Origin: Isoetes taiwanensis
Taxonomy: Eukaryota > Streptophyta > Lycopodiopsida > Isoetales > Isoetaceae
Direction of reading: 5' to 3'
Length of the DNA: 64,000 nucleotides
Assembly: GCA_021234155.1 (NCBI GenBank)
Contig: JAJEKV010000002.1
Coordinates: 14,671,428 to 14,735,427, forward strand
Shown here in pieces: positions 31,360 to 42,299 of this stretch (position 1 is the stretch's first letter; each line of letters opens with the position of its first letter). The notes beneath the pieces were generated by a model. That model saw only the letters and a list, made by a program, of their open reading frames with translations. It was not told where the DNA came from and did not search any database. The translations under genes and the position numbers were made by a program.

Positions 31360-33495
31360 TTTTGTCCCCTAAGGCAGCCGACCTCGATGGTATGCAGGCC
31401 GAGTTACTCAAGTGGGCAGGGCAGCCGCTTGTGCCGGTCCTCACTACCCTGTTCAACAGAGCATTGCAGGAGGGTTTCCCCCGACAATGGACCACAAGCA
31501 GGGTTGTTCCCATTCACAAGGCGGGCGACCCACCTTTGTCCGCCAATTACCACGGACGATCATGGTCGGGCTTCAAGATTTGCCAAACCGCTATCGGCAT
31601 TCTCGAAAGCAAATAGCTTGACCCGGCTGGGCGGAGGCAAATGGATGTCGCGAGCCCTCACACAGGGCTTTGACCCCGCCACTCAACGATTGACCATATC
31701 TTTACGCCGGGGGCAATCGATTGAAGACGGCCTAATCATCTACCGGACTTGTATTGCTGCTTTGTGGACTTCGCCAAAGGCTTTTGATACGGTCCCCGAA
31801 AAGCCGTGGGCTAGATCTGCGTCAACCGGGGCTCCCCGCCGCCTCACGTAATGCCATATACGGGTTGTATGAGAGTTGTTTTGGCGGGGATGCGTACCGA
31901 CGGGCCAAGCATTCACCGGTAGTATCGGGTCCGGACAGGGTTGCCCCTCTCGCCAACACTTTTTGGCCTCTACATTGATCGGTTAGAGCCCCGGCTTCGC
32001 GAGCATGGGGGATGGCATACGACTTTTGCACCGTGTCATCCGCCCACTCATCTATGCGGGGCGATGTTGGCCTCTGGCCCACCACCCCCTGCTATGCGGT
32101 CTCACCGGATGCCCTAGACACATTTTGTCGCTACGACATGCGCGTCAATCTGGCCAAGACCGGGTGGTTCTCATATCCTCTTCACGCCACCCCATGCCTC
32201 CCGCACTCACATATCGGGGGCAGCCTTTGGGACGCCACGCCCACCTACAAGTACCTAGGGGTGGAGTTCCCCTCCTCGCCTCGGGCCGAGGCGCCTATCC
32301 GCTTCTGGGTGACAAGTAGGCCGGAAAGCGCTTTTATGCCATGCAGAAACAACAGTCACCGTGCAGAGCTATATGATTGGGGACATCGGGCCACATCTGC
32401 TCCTGCACCGGTCGAAATTTGTCCTTCCAGACGGGTCGAGGTTTGGGGGCCCTGGCTGCCTCTTTGGCAACCTCGAATGACTTGGAGCAGGTGCGTAAGG
32501 CATTTTTGGCACGGCACTTGGGGTGAAACCTTCGGTCCCCATCGATTAGCCGCAGAAACCGGATTCTTGCCGCCGGGCCGGCAGCCCTTGATAGACACAT
32601 CGCCTATTTTTCGTAAAGTGGTTACTATGGGTGATGCTCGGCTCCCCTTTTGGCTTACACTAATCGCGGGCCATGAGTCCCGGCGGCTTAGGGCCTGTTG
32701 GAGGGGTAAGAGAGATCGATGGTTCGCCCGATGGAACGTCGCGGGAGCACGGGGAGATCGCATCTGGTGAGGCGCAATGGTGCCGATCGTGGCGACTGGG
32801 GGAGTACCTAGATGCTTGTTTCCTTGGCAAGCTCACGGGACCCCATTGCTCTAGAGCAGGTCAAAATGGCCCATTACAAGGAGCACATCAACCCCGTGTT
32901 AGCCCTGGGCCCACAAATTTCTACCGCTCCCGGCCAAATACCGAAAAGCTGCCAGACTCATTGCCTCCATTCGCCCGCAGGTGCCCACCATCTTCGCATC
33001 GAGGCGGGCGGTGGATTGGGGAGCCCCGGGGGACGAAGCTCTGTCGTCTTTGTCAAACGGGTGCCATTGAGGATGAGTCTCACACTTTCCGAGTTGCCCG
33101 GCGTTCCTCCGCCAGTCCGGGCGAATCACGCCCCCTTAGTACGCGGCGGACGTGCCCTTTGCATTTGCTTGATGAACACACCGCCGTCGACGTGCCACGG
33201 GGTCATACATCCAGGAGGTACCGGACCTGCGAGGTCACCTTTGCCCCCTTTGGGTCATCACCGACTAGGCACTACGGGGGTGGTGCATGACTGTATATAT
33301 TGGGATATTTCTGCATTTTATATGATTAGCATTTTTTGTCGGCCAGTGATTGTTTGCCACGGTTTTTCCTCGAAAACCCTTGGTGGGGGTTTTTAATCCG
33401 GCAAGACCGCTTGTCGCTGCTTTTTGTATTGGGTCCCATAGACCGATTGGTCTCCGTGGACGATAAAAGTACCTTCCTTCCTTCCTTCCTTCCTA
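31360..33495 (+). mobile_element. GC-rich LINE, 5'-truncated, many frameshifts
   Basis: Starts inside RT: KAADLDGMQAELLKWAG, FPRQWTTSRVVPIHKAGDPP. Across frames it continues with SPKAFDTVP, GLPRR and NAIYGLYESCFGG. The end has a zinc-ribbon-like CRLCQTGAIEDESHTF. The 3' end carries a (CCTT)n tail at 33,475-33,494, typical of LINEs that end in a short tandem repeat. It is markedly GC-rich against the AT-rich element around it. The RT type is related to the one at 61,395. Clearly dead. Confidence 0.75.
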
Positions 33496-34003
33496 CAATG
33501 ATATTATGATTTCTCGTCATCTATAGGATAATCTTTGAAAGGTGTAAGTGGACTTTCTCATACATTCAAAGTAGCCCTTAACTACTTAATTTTTGTGCTT
33601 CGATATCACCTTTTAGATAGACAATCCTCCCTAATCAACTAATGTTATCATATATAATGTGATATAAACTATATTCTAAAGAACTGATTAAGATGATGAT
33701 GTTCTTGACTTTTAAATGAGAGGTCATCTGGACCAATAATTGGCATCAGCATAGCAGTCTATCTTGATCTTCTTTTGTCATACCTTTTCATATATTTCCT
33801 TAGTTCATCTTGCATTGCTATCTTAACTTTGAGAAGCTTTGAAATATGGTGTTTGAAGTTTATTTTTAAGGTACAAATCTAAAGATCAAATATGGAAAAT
33901 ATTTGATGATAACTTGGAAGTAATACTAAAAGTTTTAGCCCAAACCTAGCAATAGATATTTTTTATTAATAGAGGATCTCATGAAATACTAATATCCTAA
34001 AAT

Positions 34004-34189
34004 TCAGCTTGAGATTGAATAAGGTAAAGAAGTTATTGATTTAAAATGAACCTGTGGACCAGTAATGGTCTTAGGTACAGAAACCTTTATTGATTTATCA
34101 CGATCGTGCCTTTTGCTCTTTTTCTTTACTTGTTTTTTCATTGGTTCCATATCCATACAAGCATTCATATATGATTTTTTCAACGACAT
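34004..34189 (-). CDS. small basic ORF inside the TIR element
   Basis: MSLKKSYMNACMDMEPMKKQ, then KKKSKRHDRDKS, 61 residues, very lysine-rich. It may be the first exon of a transposase (nuclear-localisation-like), with the frame lost after about 34,055. It overlaps one palindromic motif. No homology recognised; weak. Confidence 0.2.
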   Translation of the reverse strand: MSLKKSYMNACMDMEPMKKQVKKKSKRHDRDKSIKVSVPKTITGPQVHFKSITSLPYSISS

Positions 34190-34818
34190 ACTATTTCAAT
34201 AAATTTCCTTCAAAAATAACAAAATAAACATCAATTAAAAGTGACTTAAAATTGTTACTATAAGTTAAAGCTGAACCTTCAAATTACAGGCGAACAAATA
34301 TTTTTTATGCAAGAAGCAATTTGTCAACTACTTATATACCAAATTTGAAGTAAAAAATCATTTTCATGCAAAAGTTGTAGAATTTTAATTGAAACTGCCT
34401 TCTGGGAACCATTATTGGTCCACAGAAGACAGAAAACTGTTTTGACCCTGTCATGTTTGACTGACTATATCTTCCTTTCTAGACTTCAGATTGGAACAAG
34501 GTTTTTTGTGTATTCATCCTTATCTCGTATAGAAAAATACATTATAATGAAAAAAATAAAAAAAAATCCTTTTATTGAAACAGTTTTACATTATGTAAAC
34601 ATGAAGCAAACTGGACTTGACCTCCCTTGATTCACCTAAACATAACTTTCAATTTTAGGGGTATCTGTATTTTTAACTATTTTTCCTGTGCAACATGACT
34701 GCCATATATTAATGTGTAGAAAGGGTTTAATTGAATTTTATGTCATTGATTTTATATGAATTTTAAAGCGAACTGTACAAATGAACCATTTATGGTCCAT
34801 CAAGGGACAACTCTAGTG

Positions 34819-36036
34819 TTTAAACATTTCATACAAAAATAGATACCATACTAGACTTTCAAGACTATTACTTATCACTGCTAAAAAATTCAGTAGCTTC
34901 AACTTCTTTATAATCAACTACTATGGATCACATCTCTACCCTTCATATTGCAATCATATCGCTTAGCCAGAGGATACGGATTTGTTTTTTACTCCAACTT
35001 TCATTCACTCTTAATAGTCTTGCAAATATATCAACCTCTAGAGCATAATCAATGGAAGTTGTCATGTGATTTAATTATAGAAAAGTTTATGTACGTCTGC
35101 CTACTTCTCAATTAAATAGGGACATTCGAAATTGTCTTCACATACAAATAGATTAGATAGGTTTTAGGTACGAAATTAACTCATAACTACTAATTTTCAT
35201 TGCATAGTTAATAAGCCTTGCTCTTTGCAAGAATAATACTCTTCATTCAAGCCTAACTTACTGAATTTAAAAACATAGATTCCATCATCCTTCGAAACTC
35301 CTATTCACCTCCATATCTCATTTCCTAATCTCGACAACTTGTAGATATTTATTTTACTCGATGCCCCTATAGTAACTACTCTTTGTTTGATGCCCTTATA
35401 GTAACTACTCTTTGTTTGCTATAGATGTTCATATGCAATAGCTATATGATTCTTTTTTCTTGCTTACAATTCTCTATTCATCGCATCAATGCCATGTATA
35501 AATCTCACTCTCTCCATATTGCTATCACAGATCTAATGATTAGACAATGCTTCCATAGTTGTAGAATTTTTGCAATAATGGACATTGGAAAAAGTTTTAC
35601 CACTAGTCAGGTCTGTTGAATAATGTCAAAATGTTTAAGAAGATGAAAAAATTGATTCACATGTAGACAACAAATAAGTGACAAATACAACTAGTACTTG
35701 TCTTGCTTTGATATCTAATATATGGAAGAACTCATTTAGTTGCCTCAGAATTTACGATAACAGGAGAGGAGATGGTTATGCACAAATTTTTAAGCAAATA
35801 GCAGTTGCAAACATGTGCAATACTACAAAATCAAACCGCATTAAATTATGTACTTCCATTTCTCCCGTTGGGCTGTTCAAGTTGGAAGGCTACACTGTGA
35901 GGCATGCCGCTCAGGTGGCTATGCCGTGGAAAATAGAATCGTTGGTTCCTGCTGTGAATCTGCCATAAAATAGTGCAGACAATGGACTTTGGGTATATTG
36001 ATCCGTGCAAGAATTTTTAGGAAAGAAAAGATGTCT
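34819..36036. other. no gene recognised; small tandem duplication
   Basis: AT-rich. At about 35,360-35,417 a 28-bp unit (GATGCCCCTATAGTAACTAC) is present twice. Short open frames have no recognisable content. Confidence 0.45.
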
Positions 36037-36531
36037 ACACAAACCATTAATACACAACTACCATTAACATTATTAACACAAACCATTGCATTTAACACAT
36101 TTAAATTAAAATCCCCCTTAAACCCCCTTTGGTTTGGGTGCATATTCACACGGGGGGTTACTTCGGGCAACGAGAGCTGTCGGATGGGCCTATTTGCCCT
36201 ATATTCCAAGATCTGGACCGTACATAGCGATCCTCGTTTATGCGGTATGCATGTACAAGTTTTTGTATACTGTATATTAAGGTTTGCAAAATACTATAAG
36301 ATTTGAGAGAATGTACTTAATGGTGTTAATTTTGTACATGTATTGTAAAGTTTTTGAGGCTCTCGCTGCCCTACGTAACCCCCCGTGTGAATATGCACCC
36401 AAACCGGGGTTTAAGGGGGGTTTTAATTTAAATGTGTTAAATGCAATGGTTTGTGTTAATAATGTTAATGGTAGTTGTGTATTAATGGTTTGTGTTAACT
36501 AAAAATTTTTTTGGCCCCTTCGGGGCCTTAA
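36037..36531. mobile_element. MITE-like element with long TIRs, copy 2
   Basis: Core 36,113-36,420 matches copy 1 at 26,041, with the same TIR (CCCCCTTAAACCCC, GTTTGGGTGCATATTCACAC, GAGAGC). Here the inverted repeat also extends outwards: 36,037-36,112 (ACACAAACCATTAATACACA onward) is mirrored at 36,421-36,495, giving arms of about 140 bp. A GGCCCCTTCGGGGCC hairpin follows at 36,513-36,527. No coding capacity. Confidence 0.88.
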
Positions 36532-37351
36532 GGATGGTGTAGGGGTGTAGATATAGACATTACCTAATACTCTAATGATGGATGGTATATCATAGCCTCA
36601 CAAATCTAACAAACTAGAGGTGCTCAAATTAGAAAACATTGCATAGAATTAGAGATATAACATTATACCAATACCAATATTAATACATGAGGTAGCATGT
36701 AATAATAGAATTTATTAATAATAAAATTGCACATTTTCATGCATATGCTAGTGCATATGGTAACATATGTTGGTATCAATGCAAGCCTGTTTTGCCATGG
36801 CAAGCATTGATAAGTGTATGGCCTGCAAAACAAATTTAATTTCACAAAGAGGGAGCAGCAATACAAAAAAAATGGCAATCATAACTGGCATTGGCAACCA
36901 AAACTCATGTTCAAAACCAACTTCTAAACCAGCTTCTGTGGATGGAACTGAAAAAACAAGGTCTATCGTTTTGAAGAACAACCAATCTAAAACAAGATTT
37001 ATAGCAGATGATATAACCTTAGAGTTACCATCTAGAAAGGGCATAGAACAAATAGATGAGCATGGGAGAATGACCCGACTAGGCTGTCCCAAAGCAAAAG
37101 CTATTTTGAGAGTTCGTTTGTGCCTTCGTAATGAAAACCCTAAGTTTGAAAACCCTAAGTCGGCCTGCCAAATAACCGTGTTTCTGCTCTGCTCGCCTTG
37201 TTAGCTCTGCCCTGCTCGCCTTATTAGCTTCTATCCACAAAGGAGACAAGTTCTATGGCTGCAAAAGCACTGTCGTTAAACTGTGGGGGGAAATCTGGAG
37301 CTTGCCTTAGATAGTAAGAAAAAATTTCTTTCATGAAATAATCGTTAATCC
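36532..37351. other. no gene recognised
   Basis: Open frames exist on both strands around 36,750-37,200 but neither resembles a known protein. The minus-strand frame has one hydrophobic stretch (LPMPVMIAIFFVLLLPL). Confidence 0.35.
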
Positions 37352-37660
37352 CTAGATTGGAATATCACAGGAGCTTGATAAGTAAAAGAATGAATTGCAT
37401 AACTGGAGGGGGTTGCTGTGCAGTTGGGACTCTGCTCCAAGCAATGACAAGGGTTTTCTCTCTGCAAACACTGTAACAAAAGACAGAAAAGCCTCTATAG
37501 TCCATACAAATCTGACCAGAACGAAATTTAGCAACTGGGCAGCCCCGAACTTGCCAGCCCACTTCTGTAAAATCTCATCCACTGACAAAAACTCGTCATC
37601 TTGCTCATTCTCTCCCAAAAACGGCTCGGCAGTTTCTTCAGAATGTTTCTTGGAGGCCAT
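37352..37660 (-). pseudogene. organic cation/carnitine transporter-like N-terminus
   Basis: ATG at 37,660: MASKKHSEETAEPFLGENEQ, then FLSVDEILQKWAGKFGAAQL, FVLVRFVWTIEAFLSFVTVF and AERKP. The acidic head, the DE-x2-Q-K-x-x-G-x-F-G motif and the first membrane helix match the start of plant OCT-type major-facilitator transporters. After AERKP a one-base shift gives HCLEQSPNCTATP, the start of the extracellular loop, and homology then ends. The remaining helices are missing. A gene fragment, possibly a first exon left by truncation. Confidence 0.55.
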
Positions 37661-37776
37661 TGGCAGATCGGATCAGAGGCCTCGCAGCAATTAAAGATGC
37701 AGGATCTAATAGCTACCTTAAATCAGAAGCTTCTTCTCAGGCCCCATACCCATATATTTGTAATAGACCATACTAA

Positions 37777-38017
37777 GTGCCAGGAAGTGCTTGCATCTCT
37801 CTAGTGGTAACACACTAGTTCCTTAGCAATGTGGTCTCGAGTTCGAGACCGCCCAGAATCGCACTCGGTACTGTTGGGGGTCAAATCCCAACAGACGCAA
37901 TGTAAGGTGGTTGGGGGCAGGGCCCAACCAAGCAATGTAGTGTGGTGTGTGGTCACATGTCCAGTTGGATGCTGCCTAGTGGCGTGACGTTAAAACTACT
38001 ATCTATCTATCTATCTT
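37777..38017 (+). mobile_element. tRNA-derived SINE
   Basis: About 240 bp. It has a pol III B box GAGTTCGAGACC (37,839-37,850), an A-box-like TAGTGGTAACAC (37,802) about 37 bases upstream, a non-coding body, and a (CTAT)n tail at about 37,998-38,017. This layout is that of plant tRNA-derived SINEs. Exact ends and target duplication not resolved. Confidence 0.6.
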
Positions 38018-38289
38018 TAAGAATGATTCCTGAATATTTGTATAGGTCATAGCTCCTGCTTCGACCTAGCAACTTCACAACCAAAAGACCACAACCCGGA
38101 AGGCCTCCTGCAAATCCAATCCATAGACCAGACCCTAGTCCACACAACCCTAAAAAAAACCCTAAAAATAATGGGAGGATATTCACACCCACCACAAAAG
38201 AAGCCTCCACCACAGGATTTGCCCCTTTATCTAAAATCAACGGCTAACAAAAGGGTGCTCTCTAGAAATACTATTTACTACACCTGGAT

Positions 38290-38375
38290 GAATATGGCCA
38301 CCAAATCATATGAAAACCTTAGAGAAAACAGTACAAAAACACAAAAAAAACCCATGTTATAATGCTAGATATTCG
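38290..38375. repeat. dispersed repeat shared with 28,390-28,475
   Basis: Shared blocks TATGAAAACCTT, GTACAAAAACACAAAAAAA and ATGCTAGATATTC. No coding potential; an unclassified dispersed repeat. Confidence 0.5.
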
Positions 38376-38559
38376 CACCAGGGCTTCTGTGGTTATTCTA
38401 TCGCTTATGGAAGTTGCAAATCTTTGGAATATTACAGTTTTCCATCCATAAACTCATGGTTAATCCGAAGTGGTTAATAAGATTTTTTCTTTCATCTTAA
38501 GGAAATTTGTCAATGAACATCAGGGACCTTGGAAACCTTGCCTTTTCTCTGCGTTTGTG

Positions 38560-38886
38560 CAGTCTATGGTCAGCCAGTTCGGGAACCACTCTTTGGAGTG
38601 TGTGATGATGTCCCAACTGCTTATGATCTCATTCTTGAGCATAGAGCTCTGGTAGACTTGCTTTAGACTTGCGTTACGCTCAAATTAATTTTAAGAAGAA
38701 ATCGTCTAAGATACAGCAAGCAATGACTTTTAAGTAACGTGATTGGGGGTAGGTGAGGATTTACGAAGGTCACTTTAAGAAGGTGCGCACAAGAAAGACC
38801 TTAAGTTGGCACTTCGGTTCCATGGATCATTTCAAGTCATTAAAGTCGTCAATGATAATGCATATAAGTTGAGATTACTTCAAGGT
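38560..38886 (+). pseudogene. gypsy integrase C-terminal fragment
   Basis: Best part is 38,802-38,886: LALRFHGSFQVIKVVNDNAY, then KLRLLQGL, the conserved end of Ty3/gypsy integrase (usual form L-A-P-R-F-x-G-P-F-x-V). Upstream, broken frames (TAYDLILEHRALVD, KKKSSKIQQAM) fit the preceding integrase region. Many stops. Confidence 0.6.
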
Positions 38887-38929
38887 TTGAAAATACTCTC
38901 ATTTTTAAAATGTTTATCAAGGAAAGGAT

Positions 38930-39770
38930 TTGCCTCAAGTAGGACGGATAAGTGATACAGAATTGATTGAGGATTCTGTAGTTTTTTGAGCCAAAAAACA
39001 ATTTTCAATAATAAATCCAGTAGTGGTTGGTTAACAGGAATGCCCAAGAGTTTAGTGGCCTTACCACGAGGGAGTACTTTCCACGGATATTCATAAATAA
39101 GAAGGAACTGCAGCATCTAAGGTCCATAAAGCAGAGCACTTCAACCATCCAACAAAAATCCCAGATGCCAATGAGAAAGAGTACGACAAAAGCTTCCCAT
39201 TGTGTAGATTATCATCCTCAGCCATTAGAAAAAGAAATGTGTCATCAGCATACTGATTACAGACTTCTTGAGATCCATCCTCCATAGTCAAACCTTAAAT
39301 TACGCCATCTTGCATAGCAGAAGAGAGCAACTGTGACAAGATCTCTGCCACAATAGTGAACAATAATGGAGCAAGGGGGCATCCCTGACGAACTCCTCTG
39401 CCTATAGGAAACACAACCGAAGGTTCTCCTTGGAAAAGCACAGTAGACCGAGCAGAAAGATGGAGCTTCATAACATCCCTGGTAAACGACTCTCTGAATC
39501 CCAGTGCTAGAAGACATTTTTGCAAGAAATCCAATTTAAGGTACATAATATGCTTCCCTTTTAAATGCACCCAGTGCATCCCCTCATAAGCTGCAGCCAT
39601 ATTATCAAGAATACAATGCTTAGGCAAAAAACCTGACTATGTGGGGGGAGATAGATTCTGCCAAAATATCTCACACTTTCTCTGGCAAGGCCTTAGCGAA
39701 GATCTTAACGCCGTAGAACGCAATGTTATGGGGCGTGTCAATGGGGTTGGTTAAGTTTGTCAATAAGGCT
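38930..39770 (-). pseudogene. L1-like LINE reverse transcriptase fragment
   Basis: Minus strand in order: VKIFAKALPEKV, then HCILDNMAAAYEGMHWV, YLKLDFLQK, LLALGFRESF, FPIGRGVRQGCPLAPLLFTI and, after a stop, EVCNQYADDTFLFL. These are RT motifs of plant L1-type LINEs; the catalytic YADD is intact but frames are broken. Same family as the fragment at 58,905. Ends and tail not found. Confidence 0.8.
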
Positions 39771-41072
39771 TTGGAGGATGCTTTATAGAGGTTGTGGCAA
39801 TTTGTTAGAGGCCTACTTCGATATTTTTCAGGAATATAAAGACCGAAGGGACAAGGCATTGAGTACTAGTCGGCCTAAAAGAGGGCCAAGAAAGGACTAT
39901 GTTAAGATGGCAAAAGGACTCTATTACCCCATCTTGGCAGCGGCCCACTATAGCCCCTCTATAGAAGGGGGCGTGTATTTGGCGTCATGGCCACAGAGGG
40001 CCTATCCCTTTTAGGGGTTGGGTTTGCTAGCTATAAAGATGTCCGTGTAAGAGCTCTAGGGGCATTCAGTATCTGTGTTGGGCTCATGGTTGGGTGGCGA
40101 GTATAGCCAGCACGTGATTTGTTCATTTCACTTGAGCATGAGTTTGTCTAACCCTTGAAATAATGCATTGACAAGCTAAGGCCTTGCAAATTTATACGAC
40201 GTGAAGCTTTAAAGCCTCAGAAGGTAAGAAAAGCATGTGCCAACATTGTAGTCTTATATAAAAGACACGTCATAAATTATGAAAAGCATGTGCCAACATT
40301 GTAGTCTTATATAAAAGACACGTCATAAATTATGAATTTAGAGGAGAATGGAAAGTTGTTAGATGTTGCCTTGGACTGGTTATTTGTGATGGATACCAAA
40401 GGTTGAAGTGTGTTACCTCTTTATCTATTCCTATGAGATGGTGCCATGTGGTATGCCATAACAAATACTACCTATCTCTTTATTGACAAGGGAATGGGTG
40501 GGAGACGTAGAGTTACTAACTTGGTTGCATATCAACATACATTAAGCTACAAAGCTACAAAGAGTACTTTCTTCTCACAAAACAATATGTACGGCATACC
40601 CCTATAAATTTCTTTATCCTCACTCATACACTGTCCATCCGCGCTGTGTTTCCCGTTTGTAGATCGTGGTTTAGTTTCATTGGATGAGCCATATTCCATT
40701 TGGCTTTATAGTATGCGTCTTGTACACTCTTTTCTTTTTCTGGAATGCAAAAGATATTTTTCTTTTCATTAATAATATACATGTAAACAAATACATATAT
40801 ATCTTCTACTCTATTCGGGTTGATTGTGTTTTGTTTTATATATGTGGATACGCCCTATCTAGTTCTAAAAACTTCTACGAGAAGATAAAATTGTTAGGAA
40901 AATGTACATAGATAAATAGAATGGGTGGGGCCAAACGGTTTTGGCCCATCACAAGTACAAACTAAAGATATATAACCTTGGACAAATTACAACACAAACT
41001 TACCCAAATATAGACAGCAAACAGAAGACAAATGTATACACATTGCAGATGAAATCCACAAGGCTCTACTAA
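39771..41072. other. no gene recognised
   Basis: Downstream flank of the HIPP gene; no protein-like frame. It includes the perfect tandem duplication at 40,228-40,333. The 3' UTR of the HIPP gene should lie at its right edge. Confidence 0.5.
40228..40333. repeat. perfect 53-bp tandem duplication
   Basis: Two identical 53-bp copies (starting GAAAAGCATGTGCC), back to back at 40,228-40,280 and 40,281-40,333. Identity implies a recent event. Confidence 0.95.
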
Positions 41073-42135
41073 CTACATGATGGAGCAACTGTTGGCATTT
41101 TCATCACTGAAGAGGTAGTCAGCATCACTTTTGTAGTGATAAGAGATGAAGGAGGAAGGCGCGGCGGCGGCATAGGACAGGCCGGGCTTCGATCGTTCGA
41201 CAATGCTGGCATAGGAGTTCTGCTGCAGATGATTCTGCTGCTGCTGCTGCTGCAGAAGGTGGTGCTGCTGCTGCTGCTGTTGCTGCTGTAGTAAATGTTT
41301 GTCGGCGATCGACAACTTGTTGCTATTGTTGTTGTTGTTGTAATTGTTGCTGTTGCTGCTATTGTTGTTGTTATTGTTGTTGTTATTGTTGTTGTTTGTA
41401 GACATCAGCTCAACATGCTTGCCTGTCTTTCCCACCTTCTTCAACACATTCTTTGGATCTATGTGCCCTGTCACAGTTATCTTCTTTTGCTTCACATCCA
41501 CTGTTATGCACTCCACCCCTGAAAAAAAATAAATTCCCCAATATCAGTATGTTGATACCAGGTGAGGATATCCTCCCCTGGCATCTTTGTGATACCAGGA
41601 CACTGTATCCTTCCCCCCAGCATTTATATCCCCATAAACCCCACTAAAACCTTACCATCTATCCCAGCTACTGCTTTCTTCACTTTCCTTATGCATGCAT
41701 CACAGTGTATCTGCACTTTCAGCACAATGGTCTGCAAAATATCGACCATAATATCAGTCTCAAAAGATTCAAACTTTACTTAACTAACAGACTTCTATTC
41801 CTCATATTCCTTTTCATGAAATCTTAGCTTAACTTACAGACTTCTATTCCTCATATTTCCTTTTCCTTTTCCTTTTCATAACATACCTGATATTTGAGAG
41901 CTCTATTGGGATAATATACCATATCCTCTCCGTTGTAGGACCTTCCCTTTCCCTTTGAATAGGCAGACATTTCGTCTCCATTATACCTCCCTTTCGGATA
42001 ATACTCGTTGTAAAATCTAGGAGAGACGGAATCTTCATCCAGATCAAACATTACACGTCCAGAAGAATAGTCAGATGGTCCTCGACGAGATCCATCCCCC
42101 TTGTACTTCTTTTCAGATGATCTATACATCTCCAT
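41073..42135 (-). CDS. heavy-metal-associated isoprenylated plant protein (HIPP)
   Basis: Three exons: 42,135-41,887, 41,731-41,656 and 41,518-41,073. All introns obey GT-AG, phases fit and the sum is 771 bp, 256 residues. Residues 1-83 are a polar, tyrosine-rich head. Residues 84 to about 147 form a ferredoxin-like HMA domain (TIVLKVQIHCDACIRKVKKA) with the metal-binding C93-x2-C96, then VECITVDVKQKKITVTGHID and VLKKVGKTGKHVEL. A poly-asparagine and a poly-glutamine region follow. The end is FSDENANSCSIM, with CSIM a CaaX farnesylation site, conserved in HIPPs. HIPPs bind metals or act in stress and transcription-factor interactions at membranes or nucleus. The usual GMHC start of the motif is here IHC. 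Start is the first ATG after the TATA box. Intact and probably expressed. Confidence 0.93.
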
Positions 42136-42284
42136 GGTTAAAAAAAAAGACAGAGAAAATCTACGCGAGAAGCTGAGAGCAAAAAAGAAACAAAAAACAA
42201 TCTAGGCGAGAGCACAAGAACAAGGAAACAGAGAAGGAAGAAGAAAAACTAAGAACTGGATTTTGCGTCAAGATCACCTCTGCA

Positions 42285-42292
42285 TATTTATA
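42285..42292 (-). promoter_or_regulatory. TATA box of the HIPP gene
   Basis: Minus strand TATAAATA in a CGGCTATAAATATGC context, about 150 bp upstream of the start codon; transcription would begin near 42,255-42,260, leaving a purine-rich 5' UTR of about 120 bases. Confidence 0.7.
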
Positions 42293-42299
42293 GCCGGAG

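Larger units (their letters stand above)
30056..34818. mobile_element. unclassified TIR DNA element, with a nested LINE
   Basis: Left end CACTAGAGTTGTCCC (30,056-30,070) and right end GGGACAACTCTAGTG (34,804-34,818) are exact inverted copies. Within 20-25 bases of each end is a 7-4-7 palindrome (TGGACCA, four bases, TGGTCCA) at 30,079-30,096 and 34,782-34,799. Weaker copies lie at 33,729, 34,055 and 34,405. Left flank is TTAA; right flank is TTTAA, so TSDs of TTAA (piggyBac-like) or TTA (PIF/Harbinger-like) are both possible. A CACTA assignment is suggested by the first five bases but the three-base flanks do not match. Without the LINE it is about 2.6 kb, AT-rich, with no recognised transposase. 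Confidence 0.6.

Noticed and set aside
30056-34818. Firm CACTA assignment from the terminal CACTA bases
   Set aside because: The three-base flanks differ, the rest of the terminus is unlike CACTA ends, and the TTAA/TTA flanks fit other superfamilies equally well.
40684-40911. Hydrophobic plus-strand ORF of 75 residues
   Set aside because: AT-rich chance frame with no homology, start context or neighbours to support it.
41295-41532. Plus-strand valine- and leucine-rich ORFs
   Set aside because: Antisense to the poly-asparagine tract of the HIPP gene.
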